Source: Mucilaginibacter sp. KACC 22063
GTDB taxonomy: Bacteria; Bacteroidota; Bacteroidia; Sphingobacteriales; Sphingobacteriaceae
Reading direction: 5' to 3'
NCBI RefSeq assembly: GCF_028736115.1
Contig: NZ_CP117877.1
Coordinates: 4,402,001 to 4,466,000, forward strand
DNA length: 64,000 bases
The notes below the pieces were generated by a model. The model did no database searches, had not been told where the DNA came from, and saw only the letters and a program-made list of their open reading frames with translations. Made by a program: the position numbers and the translations under genes. Of this stretch, positions 50,752 to 60,203 are shown in pieces (within the stretch, counting starts at the first letter, position 1; each line of letters begins with the position of its first letter).

Positions 50752-51249
50752 TTAAAAAGCAATAAGCACCTGTCCCTTTTCCACTTTATCTCCCGGCTTA
50801 ATTTTTACAGATTTTACAACGGCATCAGCAGGAGCCTTGATTATATTTTCCATCTTCATTGCCTCAAGTACAAAAAGATTATCGCCTTTTTTTACTTCAT
50901 CACCTTCGCTAACAAATACTTTTAACACCAACCCTGGCATGGGGGCTTTCAGGTCGGCAACGGCGCTGCTGTTTAGCTGGCTTAGCCCTAATTGATCAAG
51001 CAGCATATCAAACTGATCTTTAGCGGTAAGATGGTATAAATTGCCGTTTACCTTTATGGCCGCTATTTTTTGCTGTATATCAATATTGACTACCTCTAAA
51101 TTGTAAGATGCATTATCATTGATTAAATGATAACTTGATGCACCTGTTTTCTGTACGTCTGCATTAGTGGCTATATCATTTATATACAGCGCTCCGCTTT
51201 TACGGCCGGCATTAAACTCAAATTTATCGTTAACCTTGATCTGATACAT
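50752..51249 (-). CDS. Biotin carboxyl carrier protein-like
   Basis: 165 residues. The C-terminal biotinyl domain (about 97-165) has PMPGLVLKV, EGDEVKKGD and the biotinylation site Lys132 in EAMKMEN. The N-terminal region (1-95) is not like a fatty-acid AccB (no Pro-Ala-rich linker) but like the carrier part of propionyl-CoA or pyruvate carboxylase-type subunits. No biotin carboxylase or carboxyltransferase gene is near, so its partner must be elsewhere. It precedes the DUF4159 gene on the same strand by three bases. Confidence 0.8.
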   Translation of the reverse strand: MYQIKVNDKFEFNAGRKSGALYINDIATNADVQKTGASSYHLINDNASYNLEVVNIDIQQKIAAIKVNGNLYHLTAKDQFDMLLDQLGLSQLNSSAVADLKAPMPGLVLKVFVSEGDEVKKGDNLFVLEAMKMENIIKAPADAVVKSVKIKPGDKVEKGQVLIAF

Positions 51250-51252
51250 TAG

Positions 51253-51912
51253 CTATTGTATTAAAGCGTACTGAACTAAATTAGCACCCATTTTAAGCGC
51301 TTTCTGGCGTACATCCTGGCTGTCGCCGACGTAGGTACCATAATCTTCCCAACCGTTGCCTAAATCGCACTGATAGTCATAAAAACAAACTAATCTGCCT
51401 TTATAGATCAATCCAAATCCCTGCGGGCGTTTACCATCATGCTCATGCACTTTAGGCAGCCCATTAGGGAAGTCATATTTTTGATGATATACCGGATGAT
51501 TAAGTGGCAACTCCACAAAATCCAGCTCTGGAAATACCTTTTTCATCTGCGGGCGTATAAATTGATCGAGCCCATAGTTATCGCAGATATGCAAAAAGCC
51601 GCCCCCTGTTAAATACTTACGCAGGTTGCGTACTTCAACATCAGAAAAGATCACGTTGCCGTGACCCGTCATAAAGATAAAAGGATAGTTGTAGATCTCA
51701 GCACTCCCAGCTTCCACGGTTTCTTCATCGGCCTGAAAATTAGTGTGCAGATTGTTATTGCAAAACCGGATCAGGTTGGTAAGTGCCGTACGGTCACCGT
51801 ACCAGTCGCCGCCGCCATTGTATTTTAAACGGGCAAGTTTGTATGCAGGCTTATTGAAACTGCAAAGTGCAATCAGCAAGCCACAAAACAATATGCCAAT
51901 CTTAAATCTCAT
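51253..51912 (-). CDS. DUF4159 family exported protein
   Basis: 219 residues with an N-terminal signal (IGILFCGLLIALCSF). KLARLKYNGGGDWYGDRTALTNLIRFCNNNL is the DUF4159 signature; later FIFMTGHGNVIFSDVEVRNLRKYLTGGGFLHICDNYG resembles the flavodoxin-like/glutamine-amidotransferase-like fold found in these proteins. They occur in Bacteroidota and Planctomycetes clusters with AAA ATPases (MoxR) and VWA proteins, but none is here. Function unknown. It overlaps the rsmE stop codon by one base upstream and precedes the biotinyl carrier gene by three. Confidence 0.78.
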   Translation of the reverse strand: MRFKIGILFCGLLIALCSFNKPAYKLARLKYNGGGDWYGDRTALTNLIRFCNNNLHTNFQADEETVEAGSAEIYNYPFIFMTGHGNVIFSDVEVRNLRKYLTGGGFLHICDNYGLDQFIRPQMKKVFPELDFVELPLNHPVYHQKYDFPNGLPKVHEHDGKRPQGFGLIYKGRLVCFYDYQCDLGNGWEDYGTYVGDSQDVRQKALKMGANLVQYALIQ

Positions 51913-52619
51913 TAACGGTTTAAAAAATTCACCTCAAAGCAGGCTTCCAAAGCAGCGGTTTCAGTACGCAGCCTACTTTCACCTAAAGTTATGGCTTTAT
52001 AATCATTTTTTAAAGCCATATCAATTTCCTGCGGTGTAAAGTCCCCTTCGGGGCCTATCAATATTAATGAACTGCCTTGTAACTTTAACGCAGATTTGAG
52101 ATTTATCTTTTCGCCCGGCTCACAATGAGCTATAAATTTTTGACCATCAAAATCAGCTGATAAAAACTTACTGAAACTAACAGGCTCATTTAATACAGGA
52201 TGATATGCTTTTAAGGATTGTTTAACTGCAGCGGTAATGATCTTATCCAGGCGGTCTGTTTTGGCCTCCTTACGCTCAGATCGCTGGCAGATGATCAACG
52301 ATATTTCATCAATGCCTATCTCGGTGGCCTTCTCCAGAAACCACTCCAGCCGTTCGATATTTTTGGTAGGTGCAACTGCTATGTGCAGGTAGTGGTTGCG
52401 TTTTTGATATTCCTGTATCGAAGATGTAATCTCTAATAAGGTACGTTTCGGATGATCGTCTGCTATAGTTGAAACATACAACCCTCCCCTGCCGTCGATC
52501 AACTGCACCTCATCACCTTTTTGTAAACGCAACACACGGATACAATGCTTGCTTTCTTCCTCGCTAAGCTGGTAATGAGATTGGGGACTTGTAATATTGG
52601 GTGTATAGAAGAGATGCAT
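51912..52619 (-). CDS. rsmE: 16S rRNA (uracil-1498-N3)-methyltransferase
   Basis: 235 residues. RsmE landmarks: SEEESKHCIRVLRLQKGDEVQL at the N-terminus (PUA-like), IAVAPTKNIERLEWFLEKATEIG, CQRSERKEAKTDRLDKIITAAVKQSLK, and the SPOUT knot LILIGPEGDFTPQEID followed by LGESRLRTETAAL. It methylates U1498 of 16S rRNA in helix 44. Close co-transcription: one-base overlap with DUF4159 downstream and 12 bases after the CNNM/CBS gene upstream. The length equals that of known enzymes. Confidence 0.95.
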   Translation of the reverse strand: MHLFYTPNITSPQSHYQLSEEESKHCIRVLRLQKGDEVQLIDGRGGLYVSTIADDHPKRTLLEITSSIQEYQKRNHYLHIAVAPTKNIERLEWFLEKATEIGIDEISLIICQRSERKEAKTDRLDKIITAAVKQSLKAYHPVLNEPVSFSKFLSADFDGQKFIAHCEPGEKINLKSALKLQGSSLILIGPEGDFTPQEIDMALKNDYKAITLGESRLRTETAALEACFEVNFLNR

Positions 52620-52631
52620 TTTGCAAGCAGA

Positions 52632-53978
52632 TTAATGTAAATCTACAGTATCTTCTTCATTAAGCAACAGCTCAAGTTTTACCGACTCAATGTTCTGGTC
52701 TGATTTTTTAAGGACGGTGATGTTGTAGCCATTGGCTTCTTTCTGCTCACCAACGTCAGGGATCTTTCCAAAGATATCGCCTAACCAGCCCGATACGGTA
52801 TCAAAGTCGCCGTCTTCCGGCAGATCGTGCGGCAGGTGCTCGTTTACATCGTAAATCGGTGCAAGCGCATTTACCACGTACTCGCGGTCGTTGATCTTTT
52901 CTACAATTGGCTTTTCTTCATCGTATTCGTCCTGTATCTCGCCCACCAATTCCTCAACAATATCTTCCAGGGTAACCATACCTGCCGTACCGCCAAACTC
53001 GTCCAGCACAATGGCAATCTGAATGCGTTTCTGTTGCAGTTCGGCCATCAGGTTATTGATCTTCTTGGTTTCTGGTATAAAGTACGGTTTACGGATGATG
53101 TTTCTAAGTTCGATCTCTTCGTTACGCGCCAAAAGCCTTAATACATCCTTGGCGTGTACAATGCCTACGATCTTATCTATGGTATCATCATAAACCGGCA
53201 TGCGCGAATAACCTTCATTAATCAGGCAGTCTACCAGTTCATCACGTGTAGAATCAATATCAATGCCCGAAATACGAGTACGCGGCACCATGATATTTTT
53301 TACTACGCGTTCGTTAAAGTCAAACACGTTTTTAATCAGCTCATGTTCTGATGAATCAAGCGCACCGCTTTCTTTGCCTTGCTCCAATATATATTGCAGC
53401 TCTTCAGAACTGTGGTGCGATTCTTCACCATGCACGGCTTTAATACCGAACAGGCTAAGGATAAAATTAGCGAAGGTGTTTAATACCCATATCGCCGGCC
53501 TGAAGATCACAAAGAAAAAACGCAGCGGCCAGGCCACAGCCATTGCTGTACGTACCGACCGCTGTATAGCAAGCGTTTTAGGTGCAAGTTCACCAAATAC
53601 AATATGCAATATGGTGATAACAACGAAAGCCACAACGTGGCTGGTGTTAATTACAAAAGCAGAAGTAATGGTAAGCCCAAACGCTTTAAAGAGGTTCAAC
53701 ATTACATTAGTGACCACGCTCTCACCTGCCCAACCCAGGCCCAGCGAGGCTATGGTAATACCTAACTGGGTTGCGGCCAGGTAACCATCAAGGTTGTGCA
53801 TAATGCCACGGGCTATTTTTGCCATCTGGCTACCCGCTTTAGCCTGGATCTCTATTTGCGATCCGCGTACGCGGACTATTGCAAACTCTGCCGCCACAAA
53901 AAAGCCGTTCAGCAGAACCAGAAATATGGTAAGGAAAATGTGAAAACCGTTTATGTGTATGTCGATCTCGGGGCCCAT
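52632..53978 (-). CDS. CNNM/CBS-domain transporter (hemolysin C family)
   Basis: 448 residues. An N-terminal DUF21/CNNM membrane domain (about 10-200) with four helices (FLTIFLVLLNGFFVAAEFAIV, ITIASLGLGWAGE) is followed by a pair of CBS domains (about 215-345: MVPRTRISGIDIDSTRDEL, GIVHAKDVLRLLA) and a CorC/HlyC tail (MVTLEDIVEELVGEIQDEYDEE, DGDFDTVSGWLG). Such proteins are implicated in magnesium or cobalt efflux; the hemolysin name is historical. It ends 12 bases before rsmE and begins seven bases after ppa. Confidence 0.9.
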   Translation of the reverse strand: MGPEIDIHINGFHIFLTIFLVLLNGFFVAAEFAIVRVRGSQIEIQAKAGSQMAKIARGIMHNLDGYLAATQLGITIASLGLGWAGESVVTNVMLNLFKAFGLTITSAFVINTSHVVAFVVITILHIVFGELAPKTLAIQRSVRTAMAVAWPLRFFFVIFRPAIWVLNTFANFILSLFGIKAVHGEESHHSSEELQYILEQGKESGALDSSEHELIKNVFDFNERVVKNIMVPRTRISGIDIDSTRDELVDCLINEGYSRMPVYDDTIDKIVGIVHAKDVLRLLARNEEIELRNIIRKPYFIPETKKINNLMAELQQKRIQIAIVLDEFGGTAGMVTLEDIVEELVGEIQDEYDEEKPIVEKINDREYVVNALAPIYDVNEHLPHDLPEDGDFDTVSGWLGDIFGKIPDVGEQKEANGYNITVLKKSDQNIESVKLELLLNEEDTVDLH

Positions 53979-53985
53979 TCAATAA

Positions 53986-54531
53986 TTATTGGTACGACGG
54001 GAAAGTAGATTTATACAAATCTAAACTTTCTTGAATTACTTTATGCGCATATCTCCTGCCTAACAGATGCTCAATGGTAACGTTTTTACCTTCAAGGCCT
54101 TTATAGTCCTGGAAGAAACGTACAATTTCTTTCATCGTATGCGGAGGCAGCTCATTCAGGTCATTAATATAGTTAACAGACATGTCATTTTTAGCTACGG
54201 CGATAATTTTATCGTCTTGCTCACCATTGTCAACCATGTGCATCACACCCACTACTTTAGCCTCAATAATTGACATCGGGAACACATCAACAGAACATAT
54301 GACTAAGATATCCAAAGGGTCCTTATCGTCACAATATGTTTGAGGAATAAAGCCGTAGTTGGCCGGATACATCACTGATGAAAATAAAACGCGGTCAAGC
54401 TTTAAAAGGCCCGACTCTTTATCAATTTCATATTTAGCTTTTGATCCTTTAGGAATTTCAATAATCGCATTTACAATTTCCGGAACATTCTCTCCGGTTG
54501 AAACCTGGTGCCAGGGATGTTGTGTACTCAT
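53986..54531 (-). CDS. ppa: Inorganic pyrophosphatase (family I)
   Basis: 181 residues. Family I features: NAIIEIPKGSKAKYEIDKESGLLKLDRVL, YPANYGFIPQTYCDDKDPLDILV with the metal-binding aspartates (DxDPxD-type), and MVDNGEQDDKIIAVAKND. Hydrolyses pyrophosphate from biosynthesis, drawing reactions such as nucleotide and CoA formation forward. It lies between dedA (27 bases) and the CNNM/CBS gene (seven bases). The usual N-terminal VPEIVNAI is present. Confidence 0.95.
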   Translation of the reverse strand: MSTQHPWHQVSTGENVPEIVNAIIEIPKGSKAKYEIDKESGLLKLDRVLFSSVMYPANYGFIPQTYCDDKDPLDILVICSVDVFPMSIIEAKVVGVMHMVDNGEQDDKIIAVAKNDMSVNYINDLNELPPHTMKEIVRFFQDYKGLEGKNVTIEHLLGRRYAHKVIQESLDLYKSTFPSYQ

Positions 54532-54557
54532 TTAAGTTAAAAAGTTATAGAATAATA

Positions 54558-55193
54558 TTAATTTTCTTCATCCGCCTTTTTACGTTTTAAAAACGCAATT
54601 AACAACGGAATAGTTGTGATTGTTATTAAACCAAGTATGATATAATGCAAATAATCTTTTAACTGGGGATATTGTTTGCCTAAATAATAACCTAATAAGG
54701 TTAAAGTTGATACCCAGGCAATACCACCTACAATATTGTAAAGTGTAAACTTCCTGAACTTTACTTTTACAATACCTGCAAAGATAGGGGCAAAAGTTCT
54801 GATGATGGGAAAAAATCTACCTAACACCAGTGCCATACCGCCATATTTGTCATAAAATTTTTCGGCCATTGCGATATATCGCTTTTTAAAGAACAGTGAA
54901 TCGTTTTTGCTTAACAACACATCACCAGTTCTGTAACCAAACCAATAGCCCATAAAGTTTCCGAGAACAGCTGCACCAATAAGCGATGCTACCAGATGGA
55001 ATACCGGTACGTCAAGCGTACCTGTTGCACAGAAAAGCCCTGCCAGAAACAGCAGGTAATCTCCCGGCAGGAAAAAACCAAAGAATAACCCCGTTTCTGC
55101 AAATACAACAACAAGTAAAAGGTAATACCCCCCCTGGCTGATGATAGCTTTAGCATCGGTTATATTATGCAGGTGATCCCAAAAGCTTTCCAT
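54558..55193 (-). CDS. DedA family membrane protein
   Basis: 211 residues with five to six helices. Family features: FAETGLFFGFFLPGDYLLFLAG (the E-x-G-FFPGD motif), VLGNFMGYWFGYRTGDVLL, KYGGMALVLGRFFPIIRTFAPIFAGIVKVKFRKF (the LGRFxPxxRTxxxxxAG motif). DedA/DUF2-like proteins recycle undecaprenyl phosphate or flip phospholipids, an activity inferred from UptA and other members. It precedes ppa on the same strand by 26 bases and follows the nuo genes by about 50. Role in envelope lipid cycling is likely. Confidence 0.9.
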   Translation of the reverse strand: MESFWDHLHNITDAKAIISQGGYYLLLVVVFAETGLFFGFFLPGDYLLFLAGLFCATGTLDVPVFHLVASLIGAAVLGNFMGYWFGYRTGDVLLSKNDSLFFKKRYIAMAEKFYDKYGGMALVLGRFFPIIRTFAPIFAGIVKVKFRKFTLYNIVGGIAWVSTLTLLGYYLGKQYPQLKDYLHYIILGLITITTIPLLIAFLKRKKADEEN

Positions 55194-55244
55194 TCACAAT
55201 ATTCGTAAAACTACAAATATTATATCAAAATGCAGTATGGGGGC

Positions 55245-56636
55245 TTAATAAATGAGATCAGAAAGTATACCCGGATAAATACCTACTACAATTGTCAATA
55301 CGGCCGATAAACCCAGCACAAAACTGTAATAACCCGGCACTACCAGTGTGGTTTCATTATTAGCCGTGCGGAAGAACATGGCAATAATAACACGGAAATA
55401 ATAGTAAATGCTGATGATCGCGTTTACCACAGCCACAATAACCAACCAGTAATGGTAGCGTGACAGTGCGCCCGAGAACATAAAGAATTTACCTATAAAG
55501 CCCGCAGTTAAAGGAATACCAGCCAGCGATAACATGGCTACCGTTAATACAAAAGCCAGGAAAGGGTTATTTTTTCCTAACCCGTTAAATGCCTCAAACT
55601 TATCACTGCCAGACTGCTGCTGAACAAGGATCAGCACCCCGAAAGCAATAATAGAAGCAATAGAATATGCTGTAGCATAAATAAATACCGAGTTGGCTGA
55701 GGATGCGCCTAAAGCAACTACCGCAAACAAAAGGTAACCCGCATGTGATACACTTGAGAAAGCCAGCATACGCTTAAAGCTTACCTGGTAAATAGCGGTG
55801 ATGTTACCTATAAATAAAGTAATCACGGTGATGGTAACCAATACCGGTGTCCAGAAATCTGATACGCTTGCAAAGGCAATAGAAAACAAACGAAGGAATG
55901 CTGCTATACCAGCTGTTTTAACAACAGTTGACATAAACGTAGTGATCAGCGTTGGTGAACCTTCGTATACATCTGGTGTCCAGAAGTGAAACGGAGCAGC
56001 GCCTAATTTGAAGCATAAACCAACAATGATCATCAGGATACCGGTATAAAACAGGTACAAAAACTCACTGCTGTGCGGATGCGTCAAAATCCAGTCGCGG
56101 ATAACAGCCAGGTTAAATGAACCCGTTGCTCCGTAGATCAACGCGATACCAAATAACAAGAAACCTGTAGAGAAGGCACCCATCAAAAAATATTTCAATG
56201 ACGCCTCGTTAGATGCGATATCCCGCTTTTTAATACCTGCCAGGATGTATAAGCTTACCGACATGATCTCAATACCGATGAACAGCATGGTAAGGTTATA
56301 ATAAGATACCATTACAATGATACCTGCTAAAGCAAACAGGATAATAGCATAATACTCCGCAACGTGGCTGCTGATCTTTTCAAAATAATCTTTTGAAAGC
56401 AACAGGATCAGTATGGTTGAAAAGATGGTGATTGCAGAAAATGCTATTGAAAAGTGATCAAACTGAATCATGCCATTAAATAATGGCTGCGCATCAGTTT
56501 TCCATTGTGCAACAGCTAAGCCGGCTGCCACTAATAAGCCGATAACGGTAACCGGTAGTAATGCATTTTTAGCTTTATATAAGCCTAAATACAACAGTAC
56601 TATAGGTAAAACGGATATTAGTATTAAGGTATTCAT
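55245..56636 (-). CDS. nuoN: NADH-quinone oxidoreductase subunit N
   Basis: 463 residues, about 14 helices, one of three antiporter-like proton-pumping subunits of complex I. Recognised by ILALAGIIVMVSYYNLTMLFIGIEIMSVSLYIL (Glu in helix 5), FKLGAAPFHFWTPDVYEGSPT (Lys in helix 7), and KRMLAFSSVSHAGYLLFAV. Last gene of the visible nuo series, 14 bases after nuoM. Its hydrophobic C-terminus ends GIYPGILSDLIY. The nuo transcript may continue to dedA 51 bases on, though that gap is not remarkable. Confidence 0.94.
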   Translation of the reverse strand: MNTLILISVLPIVLLYLGLYKAKNALLPVTVIGLLVAAGLAVAQWKTDAQPLFNGMIQFDHFSIAFSAITIFSTILILLLSKDYFEKISSHVAEYYAIILFALAGIIVMVSYYNLTMLFIGIEIMSVSLYILAGIKKRDIASNEASLKYFLMGAFSTGFLLFGIALIYGATGSFNLAVIRDWILTHPHSSEFLYLFYTGILMIIVGLCFKLGAAPFHFWTPDVYEGSPTLITTFMSTVVKTAGIAAFLRLFSIAFASVSDFWTPVLVTITVITLFIGNITAIYQVSFKRMLAFSSVSHAGYLLFAVVALGASSANSVFIYATAYSIASIIAFGVLILVQQQSGSDKFEAFNGLGKNNPFLAFVLTVAMLSLAGIPLTAGFIGKFFMFSGALSRYHYWLVIVAVVNAIISIYYYFRVIIAMFFRTANNETTLVVPGYYSFVLGLSAVLTIVVGIYPGILSDLIY

Positions 56637-56650
56637 TTTAAAGATCTCGC

Positions 56651-58141
56651 TTATTTTTTAACCGGCATTGAAGAATTAAGGCCGCCGCTTGTTATTTTAC
56701 TATTTACAATTTTTACCAGGTTGGTTACTGCCGCATCTGAAATATGCATTACTGCTTTTGGATATACACCCAGTACAATAATTAAAGTGCAGATGATACC
56801 CAGCACCAGGGTTTCGGTACCGCTAATGTCTGTGAATGCTGCAGTTAGCGCGTTAGTTTCGCCCTGCATAGCACGTTTATACATACGCAGCATATATACC
56901 GCACCAAAAATGATGGTTAAGCCACCCGCAGCACATAACAGAATATTATATTCATATAAACTGTTTAACAGCAAAAACTCACCGATAAAACCGTTGGTAA
57001 GCGGCAGGGCAACAGTTCCTAATAAAATGATCAGGAATGCGATGGCAAATTTTGGCGCTACTTTAGCAATGCCGCCAAGCTGGTCAAGATCGCGGGTATT
57101 AAGCCTGCGGCTGATGATATCCATAATGAAGAACATACCTACTACGTTAATACCGTGGTTTAGCATTTGCACCATGGCGCCTTGTACACCGGTATTTGTC
57201 CACGCGAAAACACCGGCAGCAATTAAGCCAACGTGCGCAATAGACGAATATGCGATCAGGCGTTTGCCATCCTTCTGGTTAAAGGCGATTAGCGAAGCAT
57301 AGATGATACCTATTACAGCTAATGTAATTACAATGTATTGCCAGTGGTCAAATCCAAGCGGCACAACAGGAATCATCCAGCGGATGGCTCCATATACACC
57401 CATTTTAAGCATAATACCTGACAATAACATGGTACCACCTGTAGGTGCTTCTGTATAAGTATCGGGCTGCCATGTGTGGAATGGGAATACAGGCATCTTT
57501 ATAGCAAAAGCCAGGAAGAATGCCCAAAATATCCATCCTTGCTCTTTTAGAGAAAGGTTAAGTTCATAGAAATCATGCAGGTCATAAGTGCGCGACGGTG
57601 TTTGCAAATGCAGGTATATAATAGCCAGCAACATAAACAGCGAACCTGCGAACGTGTAAATAAAGAACTTGATGTTAACTTTAATACGGTTTTGGCCGCC
57701 CCACATAGCGCAGATAAAATATATCGGCAGTAATGCAGCTTCCCAACCTACGTAAAATAAAAAGCCGTCAATAGCTGTAAACACAACCAGCATACCGCTT
57801 TGCATAAACAGCATAAGGGCATAAAATACTTTGGCATTTTTATATTCGTGGTTATAAGTAGCCAGAATAATAATGGGAATAAGCAAAGTATTAAGCAGTA
57901 CCAATATCATACTGATACCATCAATACCTGCCGTAAAGTAAATACCCAGCTTTGGCATCCACGGTAAATCAACTGCAAATTGTGTTGATGCATCCGGAAC
58001 AAAGCGCGCGGTAAATACAACTGCAATCGCCAGTTCGACCAATGCGAACAACAGGGCCACATGTTTAGCTGCCTGATTTTTAAACAGCATTACAGCCAGG
58101 GCTGCAATTATGGGTAGAAAAAGTAATATACTAACCGTCAT
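56651..58141 (-). CDS. nuoM: NADH-quinone oxidoreductase subunit M
   Basis: 496 residues, fourteen helices. NuoM landmarks: YFTAGIDGISMILVLLNTLL, FYVGWEAALLPIYFICAMWGG (key Glu), FAIKMPVFPFHTWQPDTYTEAPTGGTMLLSGIMLKMG (conserved Lys and the loop), and KRLIAYSSIAHVGLIAAGVF. It pumps protons as part of complex I. It starts 26 bases after nuoL and ends 14 before nuoN. N-terminus begins with TVSILLFLPIIAALAVML. Confidence 0.95.
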   Translation of the reverse strand: MTVSILLFLPIIAALAVMLFKNQAAKHVALLFALVELAIAVVFTARFVPDASTQFAVDLPWMPKLGIYFTAGIDGISMILVLLNTLLIPIIILATYNHEYKNAKVFYALMLFMQSGMLVVFTAIDGFLFYVGWEAALLPIYFICAMWGGQNRIKVNIKFFIYTFAGSLFMLLAIIYLHLQTPSRTYDLHDFYELNLSLKEQGWIFWAFFLAFAIKMPVFPFHTWQPDTYTEAPTGGTMLLSGIMLKMGVYGAIRWMIPVVPLGFDHWQYIVITLAVIGIIYASLIAFNQKDGKRLIAYSSIAHVGLIAAGVFAWTNTGVQGAMVQMLNHGINVVGMFFIMDIISRRLNTRDLDQLGGIAKVAPKFAIAFLIILLGTVALPLTNGFIGEFLLLNSLYEYNILLCAAGGLTIIFGAVYMLRMYKRAMQGETNALTAAFTDISGTETLVLGIICTLIIVLGVYPKAVMHISDAAVTNLVKIVNSKITSGGLNSSMPVKK

Positions 58142-58167
58142 TTTTCTTAACTACAATAACGCCGGGG

Positions 58168-60066
58168 CTAAAATTTTAAACTATAAACAAGTATGGCAAC
58201 AATGCCAATCACCATCATAAATATGTAGAAACCAACGTTACCTGCCTGTAAAAGGCGCAGGCCTTTACTGGTTTCAACCGTACCACTTCCCAAGCCGTTA
58301 ACAAGTCCATCGATACCTAATTTCTCAACCACTTTATAGAAGAATACTGACAACGCATCAAGCGGCTTGCGGATGATGGTATCGTATAATTCGTCGATGT
58401 AAAATTTATGGTATGATAAGCTGGCCAATGCCGGGCGTTCTTCGCCATCGGCAACCGGTACATGTGCATTCTTAATGTATCTGATGTAAGCATAAATCAA
58501 TGCAACAACCGCAGCAGTAACCGAAATGCCCATTAAGGCCATTTCGCTAAAGCCGCCGGTTTCATGTAATTGTTTGCCTTCGCCAAAAAGTGGTTGCAGC
58601 CAATGTGCCAGCATCTCATGACCGCCCAATAATTCCGGCACATTAAGTAAACCGCCAAATACAGAAAGTATAGCTAACACAATCAGTGGTATGGTCATGC
58701 TTGCAGGCGATTCGTGCAGATGATGTTCCTGCTCGTGCGTACCTCTGAACTTACCGAAGAAGGTAAGGAACAGCATACGGAACATATAGAATGAAGTGAA
58801 TATGGCAGTAATCACACCTAAAGCATACATAATCGGGCTGTGCAGATAGGTATGGTACAAAATTTCGTCTTTAGAAAAGAACCCCGAAAACGGAGGGATA
58901 CCAGAAATAGCAATGGTGCCCATTAACATGGTCCAGAAAGTAACCGGTAGCTTTTTATACAAACCGCCCATGTTACGCATATCCTGCTCGCCGCTTACCG
59001 CATGTATAACAGAACCTGCACCCAAGAATAATAATGCTTTGAAGAAAGCGTGAGTAATGACGTGGAAGAATGAACCCGTGTAAGCGCCAACTCCTAAACC
59101 CAGGAACATATATCCTAACTGTGATACCGTTGAGTAAGCCAATACCTTTTTAATATCCGTTTGTGACAACGCGATCAATGCAGCAATCATAGCAGTGGCT
59201 AAACCAATAACGGCAATAACATGCATGGTCATCGGCGCCAGATTGAATAATACGTTTGAGCGTGCGATCATGTAGATACCTGCGGTAACCATGGTAGCTG
59301 CGTGGATCAACGCTGAAACCGGAGTCGGGCCAGCCATCGCATCAGGTAGCCAGGTAAATAATGGTATCTGTGCCGATTTACCGGTTGCGCCCACAAATAG
59401 CAGCATAGTAATCAGCGTTAATACTTTTGTAGTGTTAGGGCTGTGCAGGCTTGCTACCTTAGGGAAGATATCTGCAAAGCTGGCGCTGCCAAAGAAATGA
59501 ATCAGTAAGAAAATAGCGATCAGGAAACCTAAGTCGCCGATACGGTTCATCACAAATGCTTTCTTAGCAGCATCGGCATAACTGCCATTGGTAAACCAGA
59601 AACCGATAAGCAGGTATGAGCATAATCCTACGCCTTCCCAACCGATAAACATTACTACGTAGTTTGAACCCAGAACCAGTAACAGCATAAAGAATACGAA
59701 CAGGTTTAGATAAGCGAAGAACTTACCGAAGCCTGCATCATGATGCATATAACCGATAGAATACAGATGGATCAGAAAACCTACACCTGTAATGATCAAT
59801 AGCATAATAGCACTTAGCTGATCTACTAAAAATGCGAACGGCACTTTAAAGTTACCTACCTGAATCCAATCGAATATAGAAACGTTGATTGGCGCACCTG
59901 TTGATTTAACTTGTAAAAATGCAGCAACGCTTAAACCGAACGCAGCAAGGATAACCAGGCTGCCTATAGCACCAATCAGGTTTTTAGGTAATACGTTTCG
60001 GCCAAGTCCGTTGATCAGGAAGCCTGCCAAAGGCAGCAGAGGAATAAGCCAGAGATAATTATTCAT
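58168..60066 (-). CDS. nuoL: NADH-quinone oxidoreductase subunit L
   Basis: 632 residues with about sixteen helices and the lateral helix at the C-terminus (GIDGLVNGLG). Landmarks: NNYLWLIPLLPLAGFLINGLG, FIGWEGVGLCSYLLIGFWF, KSAQIPLFTWLPDAMAGPTPVSALIHAATMVTAG (Lys and His of the proton path), KVLAYSTVSQLGYMFLG. It carries proton translocation farthest from the peripheral arm. A 137-base gap with a dispersed repeat separates it from nuoK, which is unusual in the operon. The start ATG at 60066 fits the family. Confidence 0.95.
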   Translation of the reverse strand: MNNYLWLIPLLPLAGFLINGLGRNVLPKNLIGAIGSLVILAAFGLSVAAFLQVKSTGAPINVSIFDWIQVGNFKVPFAFLVDQLSAIMLLIITGVGFLIHLYSIGYMHHDAGFGKFFAYLNLFVFFMLLLVLGSNYVVMFIGWEGVGLCSYLLIGFWFTNGSYADAAKKAFVMNRIGDLGFLIAIFLLIHFFGSASFADIFPKVASLHSPNTTKVLTLITMLLFVGATGKSAQIPLFTWLPDAMAGPTPVSALIHAATMVTAGIYMIARSNVLFNLAPMTMHVIAVIGLATAMIAALIALSQTDIKKVLAYSTVSQLGYMFLGLGVGAYTGSFFHVITHAFFKALLFLGAGSVIHAVSGEQDMRNMGGLYKKLPVTFWTMLMGTIAISGIPPFSGFFSKDEILYHTYLHSPIMYALGVITAIFTSFYMFRMLFLTFFGKFRGTHEQEHHLHESPASMTIPLIVLAILSVFGGLLNVPELLGGHEMLAHWLQPLFGEGKQLHETGGFSEMALMGISVTAAVVALIYAYIRYIKNAHVPVADGEERPALASLSYHKFYIDELYDTIIRKPLDALSVFFYKVVEKLGIDGLVNGLGSGTVETSKGLRLLQAGNVGFYIFMMVIGIVAILVYSLKF

Positions 60067-60122
60067 TTGTGTTATGTAGACGTTTTACGTAATACGTTAG
60101 ACGTTATATATACTTAGTTTCT

Positions 60123-60190
60123 GCCATTGCGAACCGTGAAAGCGGTGTGGCAATCTATCTTAAGATTGCTTCGTCGTTGCCTCCTCGCAA
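60123..60190. repeat. CATTGCGA-type palindromic repeat within the nuo operon
   Basis: An inverted pair: CATTGCGAACCGTGAAAGCG (from 60126) ending GGCAATCT, then AGATTGCTTCGTCG ending CGCAATAAC (to 60193). It lies in the 137-base gap (60067-60203) between nuoK and nuoL, which holds no gene. Confidence 0.65.
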
Positions 60191-60203
60191 TAACATCTTT
60201 ACT

